NCBI GenBank assembly: GCA_043497085.1
Contig: JBIEKI010000003.1
Length of the DNA: 64,000 bases
Strand: one strand, 5' to 3'
Source of the DNA: Thalassobacillus sp043497085
GTDB lineage: Bacteria; Bacillota; Bacilli; Bacillales; Halobacillaceae
Shown here one piece after another: positions 33,614 to 41,987 of the stretch; position 1 is the first letter of the stretch, and each line of letters starts with the position of its first letter. The notes beneath the pieces are model-generated. The model was not told where the DNA came from, ran no database searches, and worked only from the letters and a program-made list of their open reading frames with translations. A program made the position numbers and the translations under genes.

Positions 33614-34588
33614 ATGGAGCCAGCAAGAAAAGAAGAGCACGTCAGCGATCGAAAACAGAAGGGTTCAAAAGACACACATCGACGGAGCAAGCCAAAAAAA
33701 CGCATGACCAAATCAGTGAAAGAAGGATTGTCCGGCTATTTATTTATGAGCCCGACCATCTTCACCATCGGTGTCTTTGTCGTAATCCCGATTTTATATG
33801 CTCTATATTTATCATTTAATGATGTTCAGCTCCTCGGTGGTATAGGTTATGAATTTATTGGTTTAGAAAACTATACACGTACATTCGATGATGAACGTGC
33901 CATGATTGCCTTGAAAAATACTGCAGAATATGTGTTTATTGTAGTTCCTATCCAAACTGTTCTGGCTTTACTTTTAGCAGCAGCATTGAACTCGAATATA
34001 CGCGGGAAGAATGCATTCCGTATTATTTTCTTCCTGCCTACTGTTACATCATCTGCTGTATTGACGATTATTTTCATGTGGATGTATAACCCGGATGGTC
34101 TGATCAATACATTTTTGCAATTTGTAAATTTGCCTACCTATAACTGGCTGGCCGATCCTGATATTGCTCTAAAATCCATCATGATCATGAACATTTGGGC
34201 AACAGCTCCGTTCTTTATGGTCATTTACTTAGCCGCCATGCAGGATATATCGGATTCTGTCTATGAAGCAGCGACGATTGATGGCGCGAACTGGTGGCAG
34301 AAATTCATTTATATTACAGTACCAATTTTAAAGCCTGTCACGTTCTTCGTGGTAGTAATGGGCGTCATCGGAACTTTCCAGCTCTTTGACCAATCTTACA
34401 TTTTCTCTGGGGGTTCAGGTGGACCTAACAACTCTACATTAACGGTTGTTCTACTGATCTATCAATATGCGTTTAAATCGCTCGATATGGGATATGCTTC
34501 CGCATTGGCTGTTGTGCTCGCCCTTATCATTATGATCGTCACACTCATTCAAAAGAAATTCTTCGGTGAAGAGAAGCTTCATGATTAA
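33614..34588 (+). CDS. maltodextrin-type ABC permease (MalF type)
   Basis: 324 residues. An unusually long basic cytoplasmic N-terminus (about 40 residues rich in Lys and Arg) precedes the first membrane segment (LFMSPTIFTIGVFVVIPILY). Six membrane segments and the EAA loop YEAATIDGANWWQKFIYITV are clear. GAGGTG precedes ATG. It pairs with the next gene. Confidence 0.9.
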   Translation: MEPARKEEHVSDRKQKGSKDTHRRSKPKKRMTKSVKEGLSGYLFMSPTIFTIGVFVVIPILYALYLSFNDVQLLGGIGYEFIGLENYTRTFDDERAMIALKNTAEYVFIVVPIQTVLALLLAAALNSNIRGKNAFRIIFFLPTVTSSAVLTIIFMWMYNPDGLINTFLQFVNLPTYNWLADPDIALKSIMIMNIWATAPFFMVIYLAAMQDISDSVYEAATIDGANWWQKFIYITVPILKPVTFFVVVMGVIGTFQLFDQSYIFSGGSGGPNNSTLTVVLLIYQYAFKSLDMGYASALAVVLALIIMIVTLIQKKFFGEEKLHD

Positions 34589-34597
34589 GGAGGATAT

Positions 34598-35422
34598 ATG
34601 ATGAAAAAACGTATCTTTTCCAAGCCGTTTATCTATGGCGTGCTTATCACGTATGCGATTATCACGTTTATCCCGTTTCTATGGGCGATTCTTTCCTCCT
34701 TTAAACCATTAGAGGAAATTGTATCCGGGATTACTTTTTTACCCGAAAATTTCACGTTAGATAACTATGTGCAAATCTTTTCTAAAGAACCATTATTCTT
34801 ACGCTGGATGTTCAATAGCATTTTCATCACGTCATGTATGGTGGTGCTGAATATTATTTTCAACTCGATGGCTGGATACGCGCTGGCAAGAATCAAGTTT
34901 GCAGGCCGTAACTTCTGGTTTATGTTGATCCTCGTCGTACTAATGATTCCTTTTCAAGTTACCTTGATTCCAAGCTACCTCATTTTAAAGATGTTCGGCT
35001 GGCTGAATACGTATCAAGGTCTGATTATTCCTGGCATGGTCAATGCGACGTTTATCTTCATGATGCGTCAGTTCTTCCTGAACTTTCCAAAAGAACTGGA
35101 GGAAGCTGCGCAAATGGATGGCCTTAGCCGGTTAGGAACATTCTTCCGAATTGTCATGCCATTAGCTAAACCAGCATTGGCAGCCCAGGCAGTCTTTATC
35201 TTCATGGCATCTTGGAATGATTTCATGCGACCATTGATTATCATGTCTGACGAAGAAATGTTTACCCTAACATTAGGGTTGAACACATTTAAAGGACAAT
35301 ATATCAGCTTTTGGAACCTGATTATGGCCGCTTCCACCGTTATGACGATTCCTTCCTTACTTATTTACGCCTTTTTCAACCGTTACTTCATTAAAGGCGT
35401 TACGTTTACAGGAGGAAAATAG
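34598..35422 (+). CDS. maltodextrin-type ABC permease (MalG type)
   Basis: 274 residues, six membrane segments, EAA loop EEAAQMDGLSRLGTFFRIVM, ending FIKGVTFTGGK. AGGAGG lies 4 bases before ATG. It is the last gene of the operon; a terminator follows. No ATPase gene is present, so an MsmX-like shared ATPase is expected elsewhere. Confidence 0.92.
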   Translation: MMKKRIFSKPFIYGVLITYAIITFIPFLWAILSSFKPLEEIVSGITFLPENFTLDNYVQIFSKEPLFLRWMFNSIFITSCMVVLNIIFNSMAGYALARIKFAGRNFWFMLILVVLMIPFQVTLIPSYLILKMFGWLNTYQGLIIPGMVNATFIFMMRQFFLNFPKELEEAAQMDGLSRLGTFFRIVMPLAKPALAAQAVFIFMASWNDFMRPLIIMSDEEMFTLTLGLNTFKGQYISFWNLIMAASTVMTIPSLLIYAFFNRYFIKGVTFTGGK

Positions 35423-35444
35423 CCAAAATTATTCTGTACGTAAG

Positions 35445-35480
35445 CACACCCTGAAGCCATGGGCTCCGGGTGTGTTTTTT
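35445..35480 (+). terminator. terminator of the alpha-glucan operon
   Basis: CACACCC and GGGTGTG pair, with an inner AGCC/GGCT, followed by T6. It lies 22 bases beyond the last permease stop. Confidence 0.85.
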
Positions 35481-35653
35481 GATTCTCTTTTATTTCATCC
35501 TCATACATCTTATAATAGTGCCCTCTTATTGAGAGGTGGTGGCTAAGAGATTTAGTTCTTGCTGTCCCAAAAGAAGACTTACTAATTTTATATAGCCCGG
35601 ATCTATTTGGTCTACGAGCTACCCTCACCTTTAGAGCAAGCAACCAAGCTATG

Positions 35654-35679
35654 GTTTTAATCTTCTTCCGTAAGGGTAC
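35654..35679 (+). promoter_or_regulatory. sigma-B-type promoter before csbB
   Basis: GTTTTA and GGGTAC, 14 bases apart, each match the sigma-B consensus (GTTTAA and GGGTAT) at 5 of 6 positions, 34 bases before the csbB start. In B. subtilis csbB is under sigma-B, which supports the call. The rest of 35481-35653 shows no gene that I can support. Confidence 0.6.
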
Positions 35680-35712
35680 GATGTAAATAGAGTAAACCTA
35701 CGGAGGTACATC

Positions 35713-36705
35713 ATGAATAAATTAATGGTATCGATAATCATACCCGCTTATAATGAAGGGGAAAATATCGAATTGGTACATGAGGCTCTTCAAAAGGAAT
35801 TTGCCGGTCTGTCCTGTGACTGGGAGGTTGTCTTTGTCGATGACGGAAGCGCAGATGATACGCTTATGACAATCCGAGCACTGGCAGCCACTTTTCCGGA
35901 AGTGAAGTATGTCGCGTTTAGTCGTAATTTCGGTAAGGAAGCGGCCCTGCTTGCCGGACTTCAGCATGCCGACGGGGATGCGGTCATCATTATGGACGCT
36001 GACCTTCAGCATCCTCCTGCCCTGATTCCTGACTTACTGGAAGGGTATCAGGAGGGCTATCAGCAGGTGGTGGCCAAGCGGAACCGGAACGGAGAATCCA
36101 AACGTCGCTCTTTCCTCTCCTCGCTTTATTATAAAGCGGTCAATAGCCTGATTGAGGTAAAACTGTATGACGGGGAAGGAGATTTCCGCCTGCTGGGCAG
36201 ACAGGCTGTCGATGCTATACTGAGTCTTAGCGAAGGTAATCGCTTTTCCAAAGGGCTGTTTTCCTGGATCGGTTTCGATCAGAAGACGATTCATTATGAC
36301 AACGTCGAACGACAGAACGGCGACTCACAGTGGTCGATGAAACAGCTGCTGGAGTATGGAATCGAAGGCATCTTATCGTTTAACCAGCGGCCGCTCCGAC
36401 TGGTAATGTATACTGGTTTAATAGTAATGGCCTTAAGCCTGCTCTATATCATGATTATGTTCGGGATGATACTCGCGCGAGGAATTGATGTGCCAGGCTA
36501 TTTCACCACTATTTCTTCCATCCTGTTTCTCGGTGGCGTGCAGTTAGTCAGCCTCGGTGTAATTGGCGAATATGTGGGAAGAATTTATATGGAAACGAAA
36601 AAACGGCCACATTATCTGATCAAAGAAAGCAATGCGAAGAGGGATAACCGTGAACAAAGCGAATCAAATGCCAAAAGAAATACTCCTGAAAAAATGGAAC
36701 AATGA
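35713..36705 (+). CDS. csbB: family-2 membrane glycosyltransferase, undecaprenyl-phosphate GlcNAc/sugar transferase
   Basis: A 330-residue GT-A enzyme with the N-terminal segments IIPAYNEGENIELVHEAL, VFVDDGSADDT and IMDADLQHP (the DxD-type metal site), then two C-terminal membrane segments. It transfers a sugar from a nucleotide donor onto undecaprenyl phosphate on the inner face. GGAGG precedes ATG. It heads a three-gene operon with a GtrA flippase and YfhO, the set that in B. subtilis adds GlcNAc to lipoteichoic acid. The substrate is inferred from that parallel. Confidence 0.88.
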   Translation: MNKLMVSIIIPAYNEGENIELVHEALQKEFAGLSCDWEVVFVDDGSADDTLMTIRALAATFPEVKYVAFSRNFGKEAALLAGLQHADGDAVIIMDADLQHPPALIPDLLEGYQEGYQQVVAKRNRNGESKRRSFLSSLYYKAVNSLIEVKLYDGEGDFRLLGRQAVDAILSLSEGNRFSKGLFSWIGFDQKTIHYDNVERQNGDSQWSMKQLLEYGIEGILSFNQRPLRLVMYTGLIVMALSLLYIMIMFGMILARGIDVPGYFTTISSILFLGGVQLVSLGVIGEYVGRIYMETKKRPHYLIKESNAKRDNREQSESNAKRNTPEKMEQ

Positions 36706-37060
36706 ATTCACCCGGTTCGTGATCGTCGGCGGACTGAACACGGCGAATTACTATCTATTCTATGTATTATTTTATAACCTGTTGGGATGGCATTATCTGC
36801 CATCCCACATTCTTGCCTTTTTGATCAGCATGGTCATTTCCTTCTTCCTGAATGTCTATTTCACATATAAGGTCAAGCCCACGCTGTCCAAATTCCTGAT
36901 GTTCCCGTTCACCCAGGTCGTCAATATTTCGGTGTCTTCCTTGTTAATTTATGTGTTTGTTGACCTGTTACATTTAAACGGAAACATCGCCCCCCTTGCT
37001 GCGGTCATATTCACAGTACCAATTACATTTATCGTAACCAGTAAAATTTTGAAGAGGTAA
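36650..37060 (+). CDS. gtcA: GtrA/GtcA-family polyprenyl-sugar flippase
   Basis: About 136 residues with four membrane segments. It contains the GtrA pattern FTRFVIVGGLNTANYYLFYV and a second half with FLNVYFTYK. It probably flips the lipid-linked sugar made by CsbB to the outer face. GTG 36650 has AGAGGG at good spacing and overlaps csbB by 56 bases. ATG 36668 and ATG 36632 are alternatives. Confidence 0.85.
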   Translation: MNKANQMPKEILLKKWNNEFTRFVIVGGLNTANYYLFYVLFYNLLGWHYLPSHILAFLISMVISFFLNVYFTYKVKPTLSKFLMFPFTQVVNISVSSLLIYVFVDLLHLNGNIAPLAAVIFTVPITFIVTSKILKR

Positions 37061-37073
37061 GGCGGGAACATTC

Positions 37074-39665
37074 ATGACAAAAAAACAAACGCTTCTGCTT
37101 ATTGGCGCAAGTTTCGTTACTGCTATCCTGGCGCATGCCTTCTTCCTATACCAATGGACACAGGGAGTTTATATGGTAGGACCGGATGATGGTCTGTCCC
37201 AGATGGTCCCCTTCCGTGAGATGCTCTACGACCAGTTCACGAGCGGGAATTTCTTTTACTCGTATGAATTCGGTCTCGGGGCCGGTACATATAGCCAGCT
37301 TGCCTATTATTACGGCATTAATATCTTTTTCTTTTTTACGGTTGCAGCAGTCTTCCTCCTGGAGTCCTTATCGATTATCGGGGAGCCGGACGTGCTGTTC
37401 TGGGCTCAGGCTACGGTTTTCATCAGCATAGCGAGAATGACGCTCATCCTGGTGGTCACTACATATGTCTTCCGCTACCTAAATGGCAGGATACTGCCTT
37501 CTTTCATCGGAGCCACGCTTTATGGTACGTCCACGATGTATTTCCGCCATGTTACCTATTGGGAATTCTTCGGGGACGCGTTCCTGTGGCTGCCGCTTTT
37601 GATTCTCGGAGTGGAAAAAATCATTCGCGAGCAAAAGCTGGGCTGGCTGATTGCAGCAACGGCCATTTCCTTTTTCGATAATTTCTATTTCGCCTACATA
37701 AACGGCATTTTCACTGGCATGTATATTATCGCCAGATGGATTTTTCCCCTTGTAACCAAAGAAACGCCAAAATGGAAACAGCTGAAATATTATATCGGGT
37801 CCGTAATGCTTGGGCTCGGTATCGGTTCTGTCGGACTCGTTCCGGCGGTCTGGGGGTTTATGCAAAACATTCGCCCGCCTTTTGATCAGGAAATTGCCCT
37901 GGTCTCAAGCACAAGCAACATTCTTTATGACAGCCCATACCTGGTTATTCCGGCTGTGTTTGTTCTTTTGCTCGGCCTCCTGCCGCTCTACAAACAACCG
38001 CAGTTCAGGCTGTTCACAGCAATAAGTCTGCTGCTCATCGTGCTTCATTTTATCCCATGGGCAGCGAGTTTCTTCAACGGGTTGTCCGCACCCCAGAATC
38101 GGTATGAATATCTGGCATCCTTTACGATTGGCGGAGCGGTTGCAGTTGGGTTGCCTGTATTGAAAAAAGTGACGCACCGACAGATAACGCTGGCGGGGAT
38201 CGGCATGGCCGCTTTCTACGTATTATTCCATCTGATCGACTCCAGCCTGGAAATCGCCTCCTTATGGACGGCATTCGTTCTTACTGCTGCCGGATTGACT
38301 CTGTTGTTTCTTTTTCTAAACCACAAACACGGAAAAATGGCTGGCTACGGCTTGCTCGCGATAATTGTTCTGTCCCAGCTTGTGATTACTAATCAATATC
38401 AATATGACAAGTTATATGTACACGGCGGATTACAGGACACCACGAAGGAGTATATGCTAAGCGAAAACTACCTGGCAAAAGAACAGCAGGAACTTATTAA
38501 TGAAGTTCTGCGTGGAGAAACCTCTCCCCTATCCCGGGTGACGTGGAAAGCAGATGGCAGATATAATACACCGCTCATTCAGGGATTCCCTGGCACAAGT
38601 GCCTATTCCAGCATCCTCAATGGGCACGTGCTGAATTACTATTATCATGATCTCGAAGTTGATATGAAACGGGAAAGCGTCAGCCGCTACTCGGGGTTCG
38701 GCGACCGCGCTAATTTGCACAGCCTGTGGCAGGGTAAGTATGTGATGTATAAAAAAGGGGAAGAAGCGAACATCCCATATGGGTTCGAAGCCTATAAAGA
38801 GAGTGAAAACTATATCGTCTATGAAAATACCAACCCTTTACCGTTCGTGCGAATGTCGGATCAGATCTTTAGCGAGGAAGCACTTCAAAACAGCCATCCC
38901 CTATCCCGGGAGCAGGCGATGGTGAAAGGGCTTGTGGTCGAAGGGGCCGCTACAACATCAGAACAAATTCCGGACAATGATAACCTGATCGATCAAACGA
39001 CTATCGAGAGCGTTGGTGGCAGCTATTCCGATGGAAGACTTGTAATTAATGAAAAAGAAGGAGGCCTGGATATCTCGCTTCCCCAAACAGTCCTGGAATC
39101 TGAAGCAGAAGATGTCTATGTTTCCTTTTATCTATTTAACAATGTTGAGGAAGCCCCGTTGTTTGCCTTGAAGGTCAACGACTTCTGGACCACCCGGAAA
39201 TCGCGGGAATCCTTTTATAAAACTAATGTTAATGACATCACCATCCGCGTGCCAAAAGAGGAAAAAATTTCGATCCGCATGCGGGAAGGAGATTATACGC
39301 TGAAGGATCTCGAAGTATACACAGCGGATTATCAGGCTTTAGAACAAGCATCAAAAAGAGAGCAAACTAATCAGCAGCCGGATGTAACCCTCGATGGCAA
39401 CCGGATAAGTATTGATGGTTTACAGGCAACTAAAGAAGGCTACCTGGCTATTCCAGTCCCCTATGAAAAAGGGTGGCAGGTCAAAGTCGACGGCGAGAAA
39501 CGCGATGTTGAAAAAGTTAACTATGCTATGCTTGGCACCGCTATCCATCCTGGCGATGAAACAGTGGAATTCACCTACATGCCGCCATATTTTAAAATGA
39601 CCTTGATAATAGCGATAATATCATTACTTATAGCAGGCCTTTGGGTGAGAAGAAAAAAGGATTAG
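37074..39665 (+). CDS. yfhO: YfhO-family membrane glycosyltransferase
   Basis: An 863-residue protein of the YfhO family with a GT-C-like layout. About a dozen membrane segments fill residues 5-450, starting with the conserved YMVGPDDGLSQMVPFREML and FEFGLG-like EFGLGAGTYSQLAYYYG. An outside beta-rich domain and one C-terminal membrane segment with a basic tail (WVRRKKD) follow. In B. subtilis YfhO moves the flipped sugar onto lipoteichoic acid. It is the last gene of the operon, with no clear terminator before the repeats. Confidence 0.9.
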   Translation: MTKKQTLLLIGASFVTAILAHAFFLYQWTQGVYMVGPDDGLSQMVPFREMLYDQFTSGNFFYSYEFGLGAGTYSQLAYYYGINIFFFFTVAAVFLLESLSIIGEPDVLFWAQATVFISIARMTLILVVTTYVFRYLNGRILPSFIGATLYGTSTMYFRHVTYWEFFGDAFLWLPLLILGVEKIIREQKLGWLIAATAISFFDNFYFAYINGIFTGMYIIARWIFPLVTKETPKWKQLKYYIGSVMLGLGIGSVGLVPAVWGFMQNIRPPFDQEIALVSSTSNILYDSPYLVIPAVFVLLLGLLPLYKQPQFRLFTAISLLLIVLHFIPWAASFFNGLSAPQNRYEYLASFTIGGAVAVGLPVLKKVTHRQITLAGIGMAAFYVLFHLIDSSLEIASLWTAFVLTAAGLTLLFLFLNHKHGKMAGYGLLAIIVLSQLVITNQYQYDKLYVHGGLQDTTKEYMLSENYLAKEQQELINEVLRGETSPLSRVTWKADGRYNTPLIQGFPGTSAYSSILNGHVLNYYYHDLEVDMKRESVSRYSGFGDRANLHSLWQGKYVMYKKGEEANIPYGFEAYKESENYIVYENTNPLPFVRMSDQIFSEEALQNSHPLSREQAMVKGLVVEGAATTSEQIPDNDNLIDQTTIESVGGSYSDGRLVINEKEGGLDISLPQTVLESEAEDVYVSFYLFNNVEEAPLFALKVNDFWTTRKSRESFYKTNVNDITIRVPKEEKISIRMREGDYTLKDLEVYTADYQALEQASKREQTNQQPDVTLDGNRISIDGLQATKEGYLAIPVPYEKGWQVKVDGEKRDVEKVNYAMLGTAIHPGDETVEFTYMPPYFKMTLIIAIISLLIAGLWVRRKKD

Positions 39666-39707
39666 CCACCAAAAGTTTCTGCTCTCCCAGGGTGCCTCCC
39701 CTCTGAA

Positions 39708-39918
39708 CAGGGTGTCTGAACCTGGCCCACTCACTTCCATCAGGAAACCCATTACTGGTAAAACCAAATCAAAATCAGAAATCTCGATCCCGTGGGTCAG
39801 ACTCCCGTGGCTAAGTCCTGGAGTCAGACCCACCATACATATATCTATGTATTTAAAGTATCTTTACCATCAAAAAGCTCGCTCGCAAGATGAGACGGCC
39901 AGGTTCTGACACCAGGCA
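39708..39918. repeat. REP/BIME-like inverted repeat pair A
   Basis: The left end CAGGGTGTCTGAACCTGGCC (39708-39727) and the right end GGCCAGGTTCTGACACCAGG (39898-39917) are near-perfect inverted copies. In the centre GTGGGTCAGACTCC (39792-39805) faces GGAGTCAGACCCAC (39820-39833). Thus two about 100-bp copies sit tail to tail. A fragment of a third copy lies at 39943-39981 (CACTTCCATCAGGAA). The same unit recurs at 60116, 60342 and 62717. This fills most of the gap between yfhO and the toxin gene. Confidence 0.85.
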
Positions 39919-40062
39919 CCTTCCTTACCACCTCGGATTTTAAACCTGGAAAGTTCACTTCCATCAGGAACCCAGTGGTTATATCATACGCGTTCATAAT
40001 CAAAAAGGGCGCATGCCTTCCCATATGCTAAAGCAATAACATACAGAAAGGCAGGCGCCTTT

Positions 40063-40383
40063 TCATTCATTCTTATCATCCAAAAGGATTTTTATATAGT
40101 CTCTTCTCGAATAGAGAATGCGATAAATAGAGATATATTCGTCATCCAATTTATAAAACACCAGATAGTTTCCACAAATCAAATACCTGTAATCGGTGGG
40201 TAATTCAACCTTCTCTTTTAACTCCATTCCCGCCTTAGGGAAGTCTTTTAACTTCTCATAACAAATAATAATCTCTGTCAACACGCCAATTGCTGCATCG
40301 GGATTTCCTAATTCCACTTCCACGTATTCTTTAATTTCTAATAAATCTTTTTTAGCAACAGGATTAATTCTTATTTTTCTCAT
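40063..40383 (-). CDS. RelE/ParE-family toxin
   Basis: 106 residues. It contains IRINPVAKKDLLEIKEYVE, then YRYLICGNYLVFYKLDDEYISIYRILYSRRDY, the RelE/ParE fold with its C-terminal Arg/Tyr strand. Such toxins cleave ribosome-bound mRNA (RelE, YoeB) or poison gyrase (ParE); which applies is not clear. It follows the antitoxin gene by 4 bases. Confidence 0.85.
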   Translation of the reverse strand: MRKIRINPVAKKDLLEIKEYVEVELGNPDAAIGVLTEIIICYEKLKDFPKAGMELKEKVELPTDYRYLICGNYLVFYKLDDEYISIYRILYSRRDYIKILLDDKNE

Positions 40384-40387
40384 AGCG

Positions 40388-40636
40388 TTATAATCCTAAA
40401 TCTTTTTTCACCTGATCTTCAGTCAGCCATTCATCTCCGGTCTTTACCGTTTTCTCGGCTTCTATCAATTCGGAGAGCAACTTTATGGTCGCCTGATTTT
40501 TTTCATAATCTTCAATATCAAGAATAGCAAATCTACCGCGACCATTCTTAGTTAAAAATACAGGGTCTCCAATTGTAATATCTTTCAATACGTCATTGTA
40601 ATTTCTCAAATCAGATACAGGCTTAATATTAGGCAT
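40388..40636 (-). CDS. Phd/YefM-family antitoxin
   Basis: 82 residues. The N-terminal PNIKPVSDLRNYNDVL and PVFLTKNGRGRFAILDIEDY are the DNA-binding Phd/YefM domain. The acidic C-terminal part would wrap the toxin. AAGGAG lies before ATG 40636. It probably represses its own promoter together with the toxin. Confidence 0.88.
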   Translation of the reverse strand: MPNIKPVSDLRNYNDVLKDITIGDPVFLTKNGRGRFAILDIEDYEKNQATIKLLSELIEAEKTVKTGDEWLTEDQVKKDLGL

Positions 40637-40724
40637 AATATCAACTCCTTATATTGCTATTATACCAAATAACACTTAAAATGTTTCGTTATATTTTACA
40701 GCAAAAGATAAAAGTCGATTCAGC

Positions 40725-40832
40725 CCCACCAGGGAGGTACCTGGGCCACTCATTATTACGAGAAAATCCTTACCAGAAGAATCCTAAAATAAGGTCACCC
40801 TAATTACCGAAGTGGTAGTCTCCCGTAAAATT
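40725..40832 (+). repeat. diverged copy of the REP-like unit
   Basis: CACCAGGGAGGTACCTGGGC at the left, CCTTACCAG in the middle and GTGGTAGTCTCCCGT at the right line up with CAGGGTGTCTGAACCTGGCC, CATTACTGG and GTGGGTCTGACTCCCGT of the better copies. It is weakly conserved but in the right order and spacing. Confidence 0.45.
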
Positions 40833-41071
40833 TAATCGACCGAACGATGGTCATAATACAATTTTCTTTTACCCAATTTCTTTATCTTCCCTTCTTCTAA
40901 AGCTTTATTCCAACGATTTACAGATATTTGGTCAAGAGCGTCTCTCTCACCTTTTGTCCTTACTCTGCTTTTCTTTCTTCTCTCTTTTCGCCCTTCAGCT
41001 ATTATCTTATTAGCAGCTTTCCTATTAGCTTCAATTCGTTTATTTATATCCTCTAGTTTCGTTTTTCTCAT
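40832..41071 (-). CDS. small basic protein, function unknown
   Basis: 79 residues, very rich in Lys and Arg (RKTKLEDINKRIEANRKAA, GRKERRKKSRVRTKGERDAL), probably one long helix plus a short C-terminal part with NRWNKALEEGKIKKL. GGGGAAGGG precedes ATG 41071. It may bind nucleic acid. No family was recognised. Its neighbours are a toxin-antitoxin pair and the biotin-linked operon. Confidence 0.5.
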   Translation of the reverse strand: MRKTKLEDINKRIEANRKAANKIIAEGRKERRKKSRVRTKGERDALDQISVNRWNKALEEGKIKKLGKRKLYYDHRSVD

Positions 41072-41184
41072 TATGCCCTTCCCCTCTTCTTGGAAATCAT
41101 TATATGAGAAACTGACGTTAAACTTATATATAGTTTACCCGCGTTTTGATAGCTAACTAACATTTGTGCTATCCCTTATATAAA

Positions 41185-41964
41185 TTATAACAATTCATAA
41201 GAAGGGGGCAGCCAGCGCCCTTTTTCTTCTTTGTTGATCGAATAGATTTCTCCTGTCTGGGATAAATCACGGGTTTCGATAAAATTACAAATAAATGCAG
41301 CTACTTGTTCCGGGGTGCCAATATCCCAGTAGGCTTGTTCATCTTTACTTGTGGCGTTTGCCTGTGCTTTTTCCACGAGAGGTCTGGTCATATCGGTCAA
41401 GGCGGCTGGTGACAGTGCATTGACCTGGATGTTATTCTGCTTCAATTCTTTTGCCATAGTCATCGTCATTCCGATGATGGCCGCTTTGGCTGCGCTGTAG
41501 TTAATCTGTCCAGGGGTTCCAATCAGTCCTGCCAGCGAGGTCATATTTAAAATAATCCCGGGAGTGCCGGCCGATTTGAAATACCGGGTCGCTTCTGTGC
41601 TGCAAATGAAGGTGCTTTTCACATGAGAATCGATGACCTGCGTGAAGTCTTCGATGTCCATCCGGTACGAAATGCGATCCTTCGTGATTCCTGCATTATT
41701 GATGATTCCAGTCAGCCCGCCAAAGGCAGCTGTTGCCTCCTGGACCAGTTGCTCCCCTGCATCCTCTTCTGTTACGGACTTGGCAACTCCGGCTGCACGC
41801 CCGCCATGATTGCGAATGTCCTGGACTAGTTGTTCGACCTTCTCCTCATCCCGCCCGTTTACAACAACGGCTGCTCCTTTTTCCGCAAGCATAAAAGCGG
41901 TGCTTTTACCAATACCGCGCGTAGAACCTGTGACGATAATAATTTCGTTCGTTAAATCCCCCAT
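41185..41964 (-). CDS. short-chain dehydrogenase/reductase, FabG-like
   Basis: A 259-residue NAD(P)-dependent SDR. It shows the cofactor motif TGSTRGIGKS near residue 11, NNAG near residue 88, the catalytic Ser in MTSLAG and the YSAAK Tyr/Lys pair. It is probably a 3-oxoacyl (ACP or CoA) reductase. It begins 23 bases after the thiolase gene with GGGGAGG and is the last gene of the bioY operon, so its acyl substrate may feed the same path. Confidence 0.88.
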   Translation of the reverse strand: MGDLTNEIIIVTGSTRGIGKSTAFMLAEKGAAVVVNGRDEEKVEQLVQDIRNHGGRAAGVAKSVTEEDAGEQLVQEATAAFGGLTGIINNAGITKDRISYRMDIEDFTQVIDSHVKSTFICSTEATRYFKSAGTPGIILNMTSLAGLIGTPGQINYSAAKAAIIGMTMTMAKELKQNNIQVNALSPAALTDMTRPLVEKAQANATSKDEQAYWDIGTPEQVAAFICNFIETRDLSQTGEIYSINKEEKGRWLPPSYELL

Positions 41965-41987
41965 ATTTACAGCCTCCCCTTCAACAT

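Noticed and set aside
35481..35653. Possible transposase remnant before csbB
   Set aside because: No frame gives a recognisable protein segment; treated as plain intergenic DNA.
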